This document shows positions 54,020 to 62,502 of a DNA stretch of 64,000 nucleotides, one piece after another. The stretch comes from Paraburkholderia hospita (GTDB lineage Bacteria > Pseudomonadota > Gammaproteobacteria > Burkholderiales > Burkholderiaceae), in NCBI RefSeq assembly GCF_002902965.1, contig NZ_CP026106.1, positions 434,001 to 498,000 on the forward strand, written 5' to 3'. Made by a program: the position numbers and the translations under genes. The stretch's first letter is position 1, and every line of letters begins with the position of its first letter. Under the pieces are notes generated by a model. That model searched no databases. It was not told the DNA's origin and saw nothing but the letters and a program-made list of their open reading frames with translations.

Positions 54020-54361
54020 ATGACGCAAGATCGACATAACACCGACAGTGTGCCTGTCGGAAACGGTCAGCTGATCAGTCCCGTCGAATTTTTGCTCATG
54101 GCAGGTTTTCTCGCATACCGGGCGCCCCTGGCGGCGGCCGCTGCGCAGGCTGCGGCCCGATGTGTTCTGCATGCCGTACTCGGGGCGGCGGCGGCTCGCG
54201 GGTTCGCTTATTCGGACATTCTCGAGGCGATGATGGCGAACGGGGAAAAGTCTGCGCACATGTGGACGCTTGCGGAGCAGGCCACCGCTGCCGTCGGCGA
54301 TACGACCGCTTACCTGCGAGTGATTCGCAGAGCCGGCATAACGATCGAGGGGGACCTTTGA
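54020..54361 (+). CDS. Hypothetical protein
   Basis: This 113-aa protein has an alanine-rich helical middle (APLAAAAAQAAARCVLHAVL) and a C-terminal part rich in helices (ILEAMMANGEKSAHMWTLAE). GGGAGG stands before the ATG. Family not recognised; no membrane segment is certain. Confidence 0.45.
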   Translation: MTQDRHNTDSVPVGNGQLISPVEFLLMAGFLAYRAPLAAAAAQAAARCVLHAVLGAAAARGFAYSDILEAMMANGEKSAHMWTLAEQATAAVGDTTAYLRVIRRAGITIEGDL

Positions 54362-54675
54362 GAGCAGTCATCGACGAGCGTCCGCGCATCATCTCCGTGA
54401 CGCTCGTCTGCCAGTCGACTTCTGTCTGAACCACAATCTGCACCCGGCACCTGCATGGCAGCCCGCTCGCTCGGCACGTCGCCTGGGCCGACCACGTGCG
54501 CCGCGCGTCGCGGTGAGAATCTGCACGATGGCGACGCGGGTCGTGCCGGTAAGCATCCGTTAAGTTTTGCGCGTCTAGCATGAACCTCGTTTCGATCGTC
54601 GAATGGGCCAGACGGGGCTGCGGGGCACAGCCCGGTCGAATGGCGACCTCCCCGCCGCTGTGACGGAGGAACTCG
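54362..54675. other. Gap with possible structured leader
   Basis: GC-rich pairs (GGGGCTG...CAGCCC, 54613-54633) could form a hairpin just before the next gene. I see no conserved riboswitch core. Confidence 0.3.
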
Positions 54676-55263
54676 ATGAAGAACTTTGCTGTGTCACTGC
54701 TCGCAGCATGCCGCGCCGTCGTTCGTGCCGGTGTGTCATATGGCAAGGCGCGACCCCAGGTCGTCAAGATGGCGCAGCCGTCTGCAGATGCGGAGAAAAA
54801 TCAGTTTGGGGATATTCTGGATAACCAGGTGTTTGTTACGTACCGGTCGCCACTAGAGTTTTCGTTGAAAGTCCCCGAAGGATGGGCGCGCCGGGAGACG
54901 TTGCAGTCCGTCGAGTTCGCGAACAGGTACAACCGGATCTCGGTAACTGTCGGTTCGCGGACGCGCCCATTGACGCTCGAAGACGTGAAGTCCCATGAGG
55001 TGCGCGAACTTCAGCGGTCCGGAAACGATGTGCACGTGTCACATGTCAAGATCGTGCGGCTGCCATCGGGCAACGCCTTCGTTGTTACCTATGCGTCGGG
55101 TTCGGCACGCAACCCGGTTAGCAACGAGGCCATCCGTCGGGAGAATGCGCGCTACCTTTTCTCGAAGGACGGCAAGCTCGCGACACTGACGCTTTCCGCG
55201 CCGTCGGGCAGCGATAATGCCGATCAGTGGCAACTGATGGCGCAAAGCTTCGGTTGGTACTGA
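54676..55263 (+). CDS. Conserved-looking hypothetical protein
   Basis: This 195-aa protein starts MKNFAVSLLAACRAVVRAGV (weak export-like N-terminus) and continues with a beta-rich domain (FSLKVPEGWARRETLQSVEF ... RISVTVGSRTRPLTLEDVKS ... NARYLFSKDGKLATLTLSAP). That pattern resembles PsbP/Mog1-like folds that bind ligands or partner proteins, but the match is by eye. GGAGGAACTCG lies before the ATG. Confidence 0.5.
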   Translation: MKNFAVSLLAACRAVVRAGVSYGKARPQVVKMAQPSADAEKNQFGDILDNQVFVTYRSPLEFSLKVPEGWARRETLQSVEFANRYNRISVTVGSRTRPLTLEDVKSHEVRELQRSGNDVHVSHVKIVRLPSGNAFVVTYASGSARNPVSNEAIRRENARYLFSKDGKLATLTLSAPSGSDNADQWQLMAQSFGWY

Positions 55264-55345
55264 CGTGGTAGTCCCTGCCACATACGACCTGTATCGCTTC
55301 TTTAGAGTTCCGAGAGGTCGAGCGCGATAGTGGCGCGGAACGAAG

Positions 55346-56728
55346 GGGCCTGTCATAGATTTTGTGTTCAAGGCATAACATGTAGCTCAAGGAGCATGTA
55401 TGCCACGCAAACCCAAGACGACTACCGAAGCGCCGACAGTGTTACCGTCCATTCCGAAGGAACTGATCGACCAGTTCGTGAAGGGACCCATGACTGCCGA
55501 AGCGGTGCACGCCGCTTCAGCGGCATTCAAGAAGGCGCTGATCGAGCGGGCGCTGGGCGCCGAACTTGGACACCATCTGGGTTATCCGGCGGGTGCCGTG
55601 CGGCCCGAAGACGCGACCAACCAGCGCAACGGCAAGAGCGGCAAGACGGTGCTGACCGACGACGGTCCGCTGCGCCTGGAGATTCCGCGTGACCGCGACG
55701 GCAGCTTTGCCCCGATCCTGATTCCGAAGCACGAGCGACGTTTCACCGGCTTTGACGACAAGATCATCGCGATGTACGCCCGTGGCATGACGGTGCGCGA
55801 GATCCAGGGGTTTCTGGCTGAGCAGTACGGTACCGATGTGTCGCCGGAATTCATCAGCTCGGTGACCGATGCCGTGATGGACGAGGTGAGTATCTGGCAG
55901 GCGCGCCCGCTCGAGCCGATGTACCCGGTAGTGTTCTTTGACGCGCTACGCGTCAAGATCCGCGAGGAAGGGATGGTGCGCAACAAGGCGATCTATCTGG
56001 CGCTGGGCATCCTGCCGGACGGCACACGGGACATCCTGGGGCTGTGGATCGAGAACACGGAAGGCGCGAAGTTCTGGATGAAGGTATTCAGCGACCTGAA
56101 GGTGCGTGGCGTGCAGGACATCCTGATCGCGGTCACCGATGGACTGAAGGGCATGCCTGAAGCACTGGGCGCGGTGTTTCCGGCCACCACGCTCCAGACG
56201 TGCATCGTGCACCTGATCCGCAACTCGCTGGACTACGCGAGCTGGAAAGACCGGCGGGGGCTGGCTGCTGCCCTCAAACCGATCTATTCGGCAACGGGCG
56301 CTGAAGCTGCCCAGGCCGAACTGGACGCGTTCGAACAGGGTGAGTGGGGCCAGAAATTCCCGACGGTGGTGGCCGCCTGGCGTCGGGCCTGGGATCGCGT
56401 GATCCCCTTCTTCGCGTTTCCGCCAGCGGTTCGCAAGGTGATCTACACGACCAATGCCATCGAAAGCGTCAATGCCCGGCTACGCAAGATCGTCAAGACG
56501 CGTGGACACTTCCCGACGGACGAGGCCGCGACCAAACTGCTATGGCTGGCCTTGCGCAATATCACGGCTGACTGGAGCCGTGCTGCGCATGACTGGAAAG
56601 CCGCGATGAACCAGTTCGCGATCCTCTACGAGGATCGCTTCACCAGGAATCATTTGTAGAATGCAATTGATGAGCCTGCCAGATGGCAGGCTTTTAGCTG
56701 CCTTGCACACAAAAATTCAGACACTCCC
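55346..56728 (+). mobile_element. Complete IS256-family insertion sequence, 1383 bp
   Basis: Terminal inverted repeats of about 30 bp (55346-55375 and 56699-56728) agree at about 23 positions. Both start GGG and share TGTC and TTTTGTGT.CAAGGCA. An exact 8-bp target duplication GAACGAAG lies on both sides (55338-55345, 56729-56736), the size typical for IS256. One full transposase gene is inside. The perfect duplication points to a recent insertion. Confidence 0.93.
55400..56659 (+). CDS. IS256-family (Mutator-type) transposase
   Basis: This 419-aa protein shows the family core: YPVVFFDALRVKIREEG, ILPDGTRDILGLWIENTEGA KFWMKVFSDLK, and the C-terminal TTNAIESVNARLRKIVKTRG. DDE residues are expected at FFDAL, AVTDGLKG and NAIES. 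Its length is normal for the family, and the reading frame is intact. AAGGAGCATGT lies before the ATG. Confidence 0.95.
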   Translation: MPRKPKTTTEAPTVLPSIPKELIDQFVKGPMTAEAVHAASAAFKKALIERALGAELGHHLGYPAGAVRPEDATNQRNGKSGKTVLTDDGPLRLEIPRDRDGSFAPILIPKHERRFTGFDDKIIAMYARGMTVREIQGFLAEQYGTDVSPEFISSVTDAVMDEVSIWQARPLEPMYPVVFFDALRVKIREEGMVRNKAIYLALGILPDGTRDILGLWIENTEGAKFWMKVFSDLKVRGVQDILIAVTDGLKGMPEALGAVFPATTLQTCIVHLIRNSLDYASWKDRRGLAAALKPIYSATGAEAAQAELDAFEQGEWGQKFPTVVAAWRRAWDRVIPFFAFPPAVRKVIYTTNAIESVNARLRKIVKTRGHFPTDEAATKLLWLALRNITADWSRAAHDWKAAMNQFAILYEDRFTRNHL

Positions 56729-56765
56729 GAACGAAGTGCCGACGGGGCTACGCACGGCGTGGGCG

Positions 56766-56918
56766 TTAGTTCAGTTTCGGCAGTAGGGCCGAAAACTCGC
56801 GCGGTCGCGTAAAAGGCTTCCGGGATCGTTGGATCTGTTGCAGGCCGACTTGCTGTACTAGTGCGACCACCCAGGCTGTCACATCTTCTTCCGTCCAATG
56901 AGATCGAGTCGACCGTGA
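56766..56918 (-). pseudogene. C-terminal coding remnant, unknown protein
   Basis: Fifty codons end in TAA (56766-56768). The text SHWTEEDVTAWVVALVQQVG, LQQIQRSRKPFTRPREFSAL, LPKLN has the look of a protein C-terminus with a WTEEDV helix start. An in-frame stop lies upstream. It sits 30 bp from the IS256 target duplication. Confidence 0.35.
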
Positions 56919-56966
56919 TCAATCTGTTTACTCATTCGCCATCAAAGAATAAATGTCGAGGCCAGA

Positions 56967-57005
56967 TTCAAATGTCCGCTGTCCAGCCAAGTTCAGATGT
57001 CCGCT
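56967..57005 (+). repeat. Two 14-bp direct repeats, 25 bp apart
   Basis: TTCAAATGTCCGCT (56967-56980) and TTCAGATGTCCGCT (56992-57005) differ at one base. Multiple terminal repeats of this kind occur at the ends of IS21-family elements, so this is likely one end of a lost element. No transposase is near. Confidence 0.5.
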
Positions 57006-57595
57006 TTTGCGGGGTTAGAAATCTCTATCTTCAAGAGGTTCTTAGCGCCGAGCCTGCGGGTTCGCTGGTGGTTCCCAGGACGATCCTGTTGAATTAGCGA
57101 GCCTTGTCGACATTTGCTGGGTATTGTCGCTTCGTTAGGGTTCATCGGCCGGAAACCCTTGTCCGGCATGGGTTGGTGTGGGATGCCAGCCGACGCTGGT
57201 TGATTGAACAGGCAGCGAGAACTGGTTCCGCGATCTCGACGTTAGATGAAGGTCGCCGATGAAGAACTCTTCGCGCTGTGCGCGCGGCGGCGGTGCCGGT
57301 TCAGGATGAATCGGGGCGGCGCTGTCGGGAACGATTGCCGCGTAGGGAATCGCCTGTGGCGCCGGCTCAGGCTGTCCTGAACGACCGCTTGCGTATGCCG
57401 GAGCTCCGTGATGGTGCCTTGAGACGGAGGCACCAACGGGTGGTCACCTATATAGCTGACGGCCATGCCAATGTGCAGACGCTGATGCACTTCGCGGACC
57501 CGCATATCCAACGCTCGCGGGCAACGATCGCACTCATCATGTCGGCGCATAGCCCCGCTTTCGCGCGGTCTCGGCAATTTCAACACTTGCCATCA
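57006..57595. other. Degenerate IS-rich stretch
   Basis: It contains AACCC...GGGTT (near 57151) and short frames on both strands without support. A frame from 57250 begins DEELFALCAR, faintly like Uma2-type proteins, but the match does not continue. Confidence 0.3.
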
Positions 57596-57644
57596 TGAAA
57601 TTTCGATGCTATTTTTTCATGAAATTTCACACGTGAATTTTCAC
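57596..57644 (+). promoter_or_regulatory. Three-site operator region upstream of puuB
   Basis: TGAAATTTCG (57596-57605), TGAAATTTCA (57620-57629, a perfect palindrome) and GTGAATTTTCAC (57633-57644) are related dyads in an AT-rich strip ending 10 bases before the puuB ATG. They are natural sites for the PuuR-like regulator encoded at 58959. Confidence 0.5.
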
Positions 57645-57654
57645 AAGAACGCCC

Positions 57655-58944
57655 ATGTTTGCGCAGTCTGCCCAGCACGTGACGAGCTACTACGCCAGTA
57701 CCCTGGCCGACCCGATTCCGCTGCATCCTGTGCTGGACGGTCGGCTGGATGCGGATGTGCTGGTCGTTGGTGCGGGTTTCAGCGGGCTACATACGGCGCT
57801 GCGGCTTGCGTCGGCGGGCAAGCGTGTCGTCGTGCTGGAGGCGAGCCGCGTCGCATGGGCCGCGTCGGGCCGCAACGGCGGGCAGGCGTTGCTCGGCTGG
57901 TCGTGCGACATGCAACCGCTCGAAGATTCATTGGGTCACGCGCGCGCACGTGAACTGTGGGACACCATGCGCTGGGCCGCCAGGGAAATCCGGGATCTGC
58001 CGGCACGACACGGATTCGACATCGACTATTGTCCGGGCAGCTTGTGGGCCGCGGTCCGGCCGCGCCGGGTCGCGTTGCTCAATCAGGCGCGCGACGAGGC
58101 GGCCGAACGCTGGGGCTACGATCGCCTGAGCGTCATTACGCGCGATGAGATGCCCGAGTGGATCGGCAGCCCGCGCTATCTGGGCGCACTTTACGATCCA
58201 GAGGCTGGTCACCTGAATCCGCTTAAGTTGGCGCTCGGCCTCGCGCTGGCGATCGGGCGCACGGGCGGTCGCATCTTCGAGCAGAGCCGTGTGCTCGACT
58301 ACCGCGAGACGTCATCAGGGTACGTTGCGCGTACCGAGCGCGGCGAAGTGCGCGCGGATGTGCTCGTACTCGCGTGCAATGCGTACATCGACCGGTTGGA
58401 CCCTAAACTTGCGAGGCGCCTGCTTCCCGTCGGCACGTATCAGGTCGCGACTGAGCAACTCGATCCCGAACTCGCGAATTCGCTGCTGCCGCGCAACAGT
58501 TGCGTGATCGACAATCAGTTCGTGCCCGACTACTTCCGGCGAAGCCCCGATAATCGACTGCTATTCGGCGGCGGCTGCACGTACCTTGGCGGCATTCCGG
58601 CCAACATCGCGGAAAGCACGCGGCGGCCACTTGAACGCGCATTCCCGCAGTTGCGCGGCGTGAAGCTCGAGTTCGCGTGGGGCGGGCACCTCGACATCAG
58701 CATGCGCCGTACGCCGGACATCGGCTGCCACAGGCAGCGTTACTGGCTTCAGGGTTTTTCAGGGCACGGTGTACTGCCGACGCTTGCGGGCGCGCGAGCT
58801 GTCGCCGATGCGATCCTTGGCAACGATCACCTTCTGTCTCTGTATCAACGCATCCGCAACCCGCGCTTTCCAGGTGGCGAGCGGTTCGCCGCGCCCCTCG
58901 AAGCGATCGGCAAGGCCTGGTTCCGCTTGCGCGACACGGTCTGA
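57655..58944 (+). CDS. puuB: Gamma-glutamylputrescine oxidase
   Basis: This 429-aa FAD-dependent oxidase of the DAO family has the N-terminal dinucleotide motif DVLVVGAGFSGLHTALRLA and the family's ASGRNGGQALLGWSCDM. The C-terminal LQGFSGHGVLPTLAGARAVA is the FAD-contacting end. It oxidises gamma-glutamyl-putrescine to the aldehyde, releasing ammonia and H2O2. It is first in a cluster with a PuuR-like regulator and a glutamine-synthetase-like PuuA. No puuC or puuD is in the window. Confidence 0.85.
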   Translation: MFAQSAQHVTSYYASTLADPIPLHPVLDGRLDADVLVVGAGFSGLHTALRLASAGKRVVVLEASRVAWAASGRNGGQALLGWSCDMQPLEDSLGHARARELWDTMRWAAREIRDLPARHGFDIDYCPGSLWAAVRPRRVALLNQARDEAAERWGYDRLSVITRDEMPEWIGSPRYLGALYDPEAGHLNPLKLALGLALAIGRTGGRIFEQSRVLDYRETSSGYVARTERGEVRADVLVLACNAYIDRLDPKLARRLLPVGTYQVATEQLDPELANSLLPRNSCVIDNQFVPDYFRRSPDNRLLFGGGCTYLGGIPANIAESTRRPLERAFPQLRGVKLEFAWGGHLDISMRRTPDIGCHRQRYWLQGFSGHGVLPTLAGARAVADAILGNDHLLSLYQRIRNPRFPGGERFAAPLEAIGKAWFRLRDTV

Positions 58945-58958
58945 ACAGGAAACCGATC

Positions 58959-59513
58959 ATGAACGAGCAGGAAGAAATAGAAGGCCTCGCAATCCTGATC
59001 CGCGATCTGCGCAAGCATCGCAAGGTCACACTGCGCGAACTGGCCGACAGGATGGGACGCTCAGTGGGCTTTCTGTCGCAGGTCGAGCGCGGGCTGTCGC
59101 GCCCCACCGTCGCCGACCTGACCGCGATCTGCGATGCGCTTGACACGCCGCACACCTATTTCTACAGCCTGAGCAAGCCCCGCTCGGTGCCGTGGGTCAC
59201 GCGTCCCGGAGAACGCCGCACGCTGTATTACGCGGAGGGCATCACCGACGTCCTCGTGTCGCCGACCATGCGTGCGCGCTTTTCGATGCTCGACAGCCAT
59301 CTCGCGCCCGGCGCGAGCAGCGGGGAACGTCCCGTCGACGACCGTGACGAACAGGGCGGCTTTGTGCTCGAGGGTGAGCTCACGGTCTGGCTCGACAACG
59401 GCGAGCCCGTCACGCTCGGACCAAACGATGCTTTCCAGGTGCCCGCGCATGCCCGGTTCCGCTACGCGAATCTCACCGACCAGCCGACACGGATCATCTG
59501 GGTTTTCACCTGA
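58959..59513 (+). CDS. puuR: PuuR-like regulator (XRE helix-turn-helix plus cupin)
   Basis: This 184-aa protein has an HTH (about residues 12-66: VTLRELADRMGRSVGFLSQV ERGLSRPTVADLTAI) and a C-terminal cupin (VLEGELTVWLDNGEPVTLGP...). It is the architecture of PuuR, which represses putrescine catabolism and is released by putrescine. It lies 14 bases after puuB, so it is probably in the same transcript. The palindromes at 57596 would allow autoregulation. Confidence 0.8.
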   Translation: MNEQEEIEGLAILIRDLRKHRKVTLRELADRMGRSVGFLSQVERGLSRPTVADLTAICDALDTPHTYFYSLSKPRSVPWVTRPGERRTLYYAEGITDVLVSPTMRARFSMLDSHLAPGASSGERPVDDRDEQGGFVLEGELTVWLDNGEPVTLGPNDAFQVPAHARFRYANLTDQPTRIIWVFT

Positions 59514-59670
59514 GGTCGCGCGGGGGCATGCGATGTCAGTCCGCCCTCCCGCGCGAATCGAATCGTTTCCCGCGCTCAAAATATGGACCGCCGCGTCGCG
59601 GAAGTCCGTCCATCGAGTTCGTCTGAACGCCTTTACACACTGCCGCTTTCCTACGACAAGGACGAGAACC

Positions 59671-61017
59671 ATGCATTCCGCCGCTTCCGATCTGGTCGCT
59701 GAAGTTCGCGCGTTTCGCGCCGCGCATCCCGAGATCCGCTACGTCGACCTGATATGCCTCGATCTGCCCGGCCACTTCTACGGCAAGCGCTATCCGATCG
59801 ACTCGCTCGAAAAGGTCGCATCGGGCTCGCTGCTGAAGATGCCGCAGAACTGCATCCTGCTCGGCACGCAGGGCGGCCTCTACAAGATCGGCGACTACTG
59901 CTTCAACGACGGCGATCCGGACGCGGTGCGCCGCCTGATTCCTGGCACGCTCAAGCCGGTGAGCTGGGAAACGCAGCCACTCGGCCAGATGTTGATCACG
60001 ACCGACGGCACCGACGCACCAGTCGAATTCGAACCGCGCGAAGTACTCGCGCGCGTGCTGACACGTCTCAGGCGACGCGGGATACGGCCCGTGGTCGCGT
60101 TCGAGCTCGAGTTTTATCTGTTTGACGCACAACTCAAAGACGGGATACCCAGGTATCCATGCGACCGGTTGAGCGGAGATCCCGACGACCAGCCGAACAT
60201 GCATATTGAACGGCTCTCCCGTTTCTCCGAGGTGCTGCACGAGATGGTCGACGTCGCGTGCCAGCAAGGGATCGATGCGACGGTGATCACGGCCGAGCTT
60301 GGGCCGGGACAGTTCGAGATCAACTTTGGCCATAGCGACGACGCGATGCGCGCCGCCGACTGGTCGGCGATGTTCTGCCGCAGCACGCGCGGGGTCGCGC
60401 TGAAACACGGCTATCGCGCGAGCTTCATGGGCAAACCCTATCTGCATACGCCGGGCAGCGGGATGCACGTGCACGTGAGCCTCTACGACGAGGCCGGCCG
60501 CAATCTGCTCGCGCTCGATAACCAGCGTCCGTTGCGTCACGCCGTGGCCGGCTGCCTTGCGCTGCTGCCGCACTGCATGCCGGTGTTCGCACCGAACCAC
60601 AACGCGTACCGGCGGTACGGCTCGATGGTGAACGCGGCGAGCCGTGCGAGCTGGGGCTTCGAAGATCGCGACGCGTGCATCCGGATTCCCGAGTCCGAAC
60701 CGATCGATCTGCGAATCGAGCATCGTCTCGCGAGCGCAGACGCGAATCCGTACCTCGTGCTCGCGGCGATCCTGAGCGGTATGGAACACGGCCTCGACGC
60801 GGGCATCGAGCCGATCGCGCCACTGAACGAGGATCGCGGCAGCGGAATCGACTTCCCGAAGGACATGCTATCGGCCGTCGCAGCTATGCAGGTTGATCCC
60901 GCCGTGCGCGAAGGAATGGGCAGAGAGTTTGTCATGGTGTATTGCGAGAATAAACGGCAGGAGGAACTCGACTTCAGAAACGAAATCGGTGCGCGCGAGT
61001 ATCGGTGGTACCTGTAA
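59671..61017 (+). CDS. puuA: Gamma-glutamylputrescine synthetase (glutamine-synthetase family)
   Basis: This 448-aa protein has a GS fold with VVAFELEFYLFD (metal Glu), ITAELGPGQFEINF, GSGMHVHVSLYD and PNHNAYRRYGS. It joins glutamate to putrescine using ATP, the first step of the Puu route. The N-terminus is of the PuuA kind (VRAFRAAHPEIRYVDLICLD). It could act on other amines, as PuuA paralogues do. The start at 59671 has AAGGACGAG. Confidence 0.85.
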   Translation: MHSAASDLVAEVRAFRAAHPEIRYVDLICLDLPGHFYGKRYPIDSLEKVASGSLLKMPQNCILLGTQGGLYKIGDYCFNDGDPDAVRRLIPGTLKPVSWETQPLGQMLITTDGTDAPVEFEPREVLARVLTRLRRRGIRPVVAFELEFYLFDAQLKDGIPRYPCDRLSGDPDDQPNMHIERLSRFSEVLHEMVDVACQQGIDATVITAELGPGQFEINFGHSDDAMRAADWSAMFCRSTRGVALKHGYRASFMGKPYLHTPGSGMHVHVSLYDEAGRNLLALDNQRPLRHAVAGCLALLPHCMPVFAPNHNAYRRYGSMVNAASRASWGFEDRDACIRIPESEPIDLRIEHRLASADANPYLVLAAILSGMEHGLDAGIEPIAPLNEDRGSGIDFPKDMLSAVAAMQVDPAVREGMGREFVMVYCENKRQEELDFRNEIGAREYRWYL

Positions 61018-61442
61018 CGCGAGGCAGAGGGGCAGGAGGCGATCGGAAGTAGCACGATTTGATTTCGGCCACTCATTTTTGCGCGGATCTGTTGGGGCAA
61101 CGTTGAATTCAATGACCGAACGGCCGTCCACGGGCAGCGAGATTCTTGACGGTCATTACCATCATTCGAGTACTGGCGTTGAACAGGTTGATACTGTTCG
61201 CCATCCTAACAGTTTCAGGGGTTCGGGGCACAAATGATCCGATCGCGGTTGACGCGCGCGGGGATGCGCTCTATTGTTCCTGCAACGCGCCGACGCGCAG
61301 GACCAAAGTCCAATTCCGCTGGCGTGACCGAGTGACATGATGTAATCGGTAGAGCGGGACGGGCGGGGAGCATGTTGCGCGAGCGTGCTTCCCCGAATGG
61401 GTCGAACTGCGATTCGAAGAACGGATTCGAGGAATTCTCGGA
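61018..61442. other. Gap after puuA
   Basis: No terminator with a clear T-run was found. A TTG-started 64-codon frame at 61146 with a hydrophobic stretch (ALNRLILFAILTVSG) is possible but weak. Confidence 0.3.
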
Positions 61443-62237
61443 ATGTACCGGATCGAAGAACCCCGGCTTGGCGGGCTGCGTATCAAGGAATGGCGGCGCC
61501 GCGCGCACCTGGCGATCGGCCTGTTGTTTCTGGTGCTGCTGGGATCGACGCTGGGGATTGGGCTGCTCGACCACTCGGATGCACCGTTGAGCACGAAGAT
61601 GTTCACGGCCTTGTGGGATGCGGTCAACCTTGTCACGACCCTGGGCGACTTTTCGGACTTCAATCCAGACCAGAAGATATTCATGCTGGTCGCCATTCTT
61701 GCAACGATGGTGGTTGCCGGCTACGCGTTGCGCCAGCTGACGGGGATACTGTCGGGCGACGACGTGATGTTCTTCTGGGAGAACAGGGTCATGGAGCACA
61801 AGCTGGAAACGCTGGGCACCCATGTTGCGGTCTGTCCGTTTGGTCCGGTTGGCCAGTTGGTCGCCGCCCGTCTGCGAGATGCGGGAGCGACCGTGCTCGT
61901 GCTGGATACCGACGTAAAGCGGGCCGAAAAAGCATCCAGACTGGGATACATGGTCATCTTGGGCGATCAGAGTTCGTTCGACGATGTACTCGAACGTGCC
62001 AGGCTGGATACCGCCAGTGCGCTGTTCGTGACGGGATTCGATCCGAACAGCAACCTGGAAATCACGCTGGTCGCGCACACGCTCAATCCCGGGCTCCAGA
62101 TCGTGGTGTCAGGTGAGAACGATTTGCGCAGGATGTTGCTCGAGAAGGCGGGCGCGTCGACGGTCATCGACCAGAACGACATCATTGCGTGCGCCATGGT
62201 CGGGCAGATCGATGCGCGGCCGGCGCAACGGACCTGA
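61443..62237 (+). CDS. Two-TM potassium-channel-like protein with a TrkA-N/RCK domain
   Basis: This 264-aa protein has TM1 (about 22-42), a pore region around 56-74, TM2 (about 80-97), then a Rossmann-type RCK domain (THVAVCPFGPVGQLVAARLR onward) with DTDVKRAEK. The pore signature reads TTLGDFSDF, where K+ channels have T(V/I)GYGD. The first Gly is kept, but the Tyr-Gly pair is Asp-Phe, so selectivity is doubtful. GAGGAATTCTCGGA precedes the ATG. Confidence 0.75.
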   Translation: MYRIEEPRLGGLRIKEWRRRAHLAIGLLFLVLLGSTLGIGLLDHSDAPLSTKMFTALWDAVNLVTTLGDFSDFNPDQKIFMLVAILATMVVAGYALRQLTGILSGDDVMFFWENRVMEHKLETLGTHVAVCPFGPVGQLVAARLRDAGATVLVLDTDVKRAEKASRLGYMVILGDQSSFDDVLERARLDTASALFVTGFDPNSNLEITLVAHTLNPGLQIVVSGENDLRRMLLEKAGASTVIDQNDIIACAMVGQIDARPAQRT

Positions 62238-62502
62238 ATTGTGTTGCATCGACCGGTTGAATCCGCCTCAGTAAGCGGTCACCTGCCGCGAGCGGATCAT
62301 GATCGAGTGCAAATGGCCGCTGCGCCAACGCCCCGACCTTACGCAGACGGCCAGAGCAAAACGGGGGCCGCAGCAGCGAACGTCGTCCACTCGAAACAAA
62401 TGTAATCGTCTGTTAATGGCGCGGGCGGCAGCCCTGTTTTGACGGCAGAAGCGTCCTTGCGGTTTGGTACGATCCCGCCTTTTCCGCCTGCGCGTCGTCA
62501 CC

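Noticed and set aside
54600..54675. Possible cobalamin-type riboswitch before the 54676 gene
   Set aside because: GC-rich hairpin only; none of the conserved riboswitch boxes could be placed.
57242..57330. Possible Uma2-like N-terminus (DEELFALCAR)
   Set aside because: The resemblance stops after ten residues and the frame soon closes.
61146..61340. TTG-started small membrane frame
   Set aside because: There is only one hydrophobic stretch, no ribosome site, and basic low-complexity ending.
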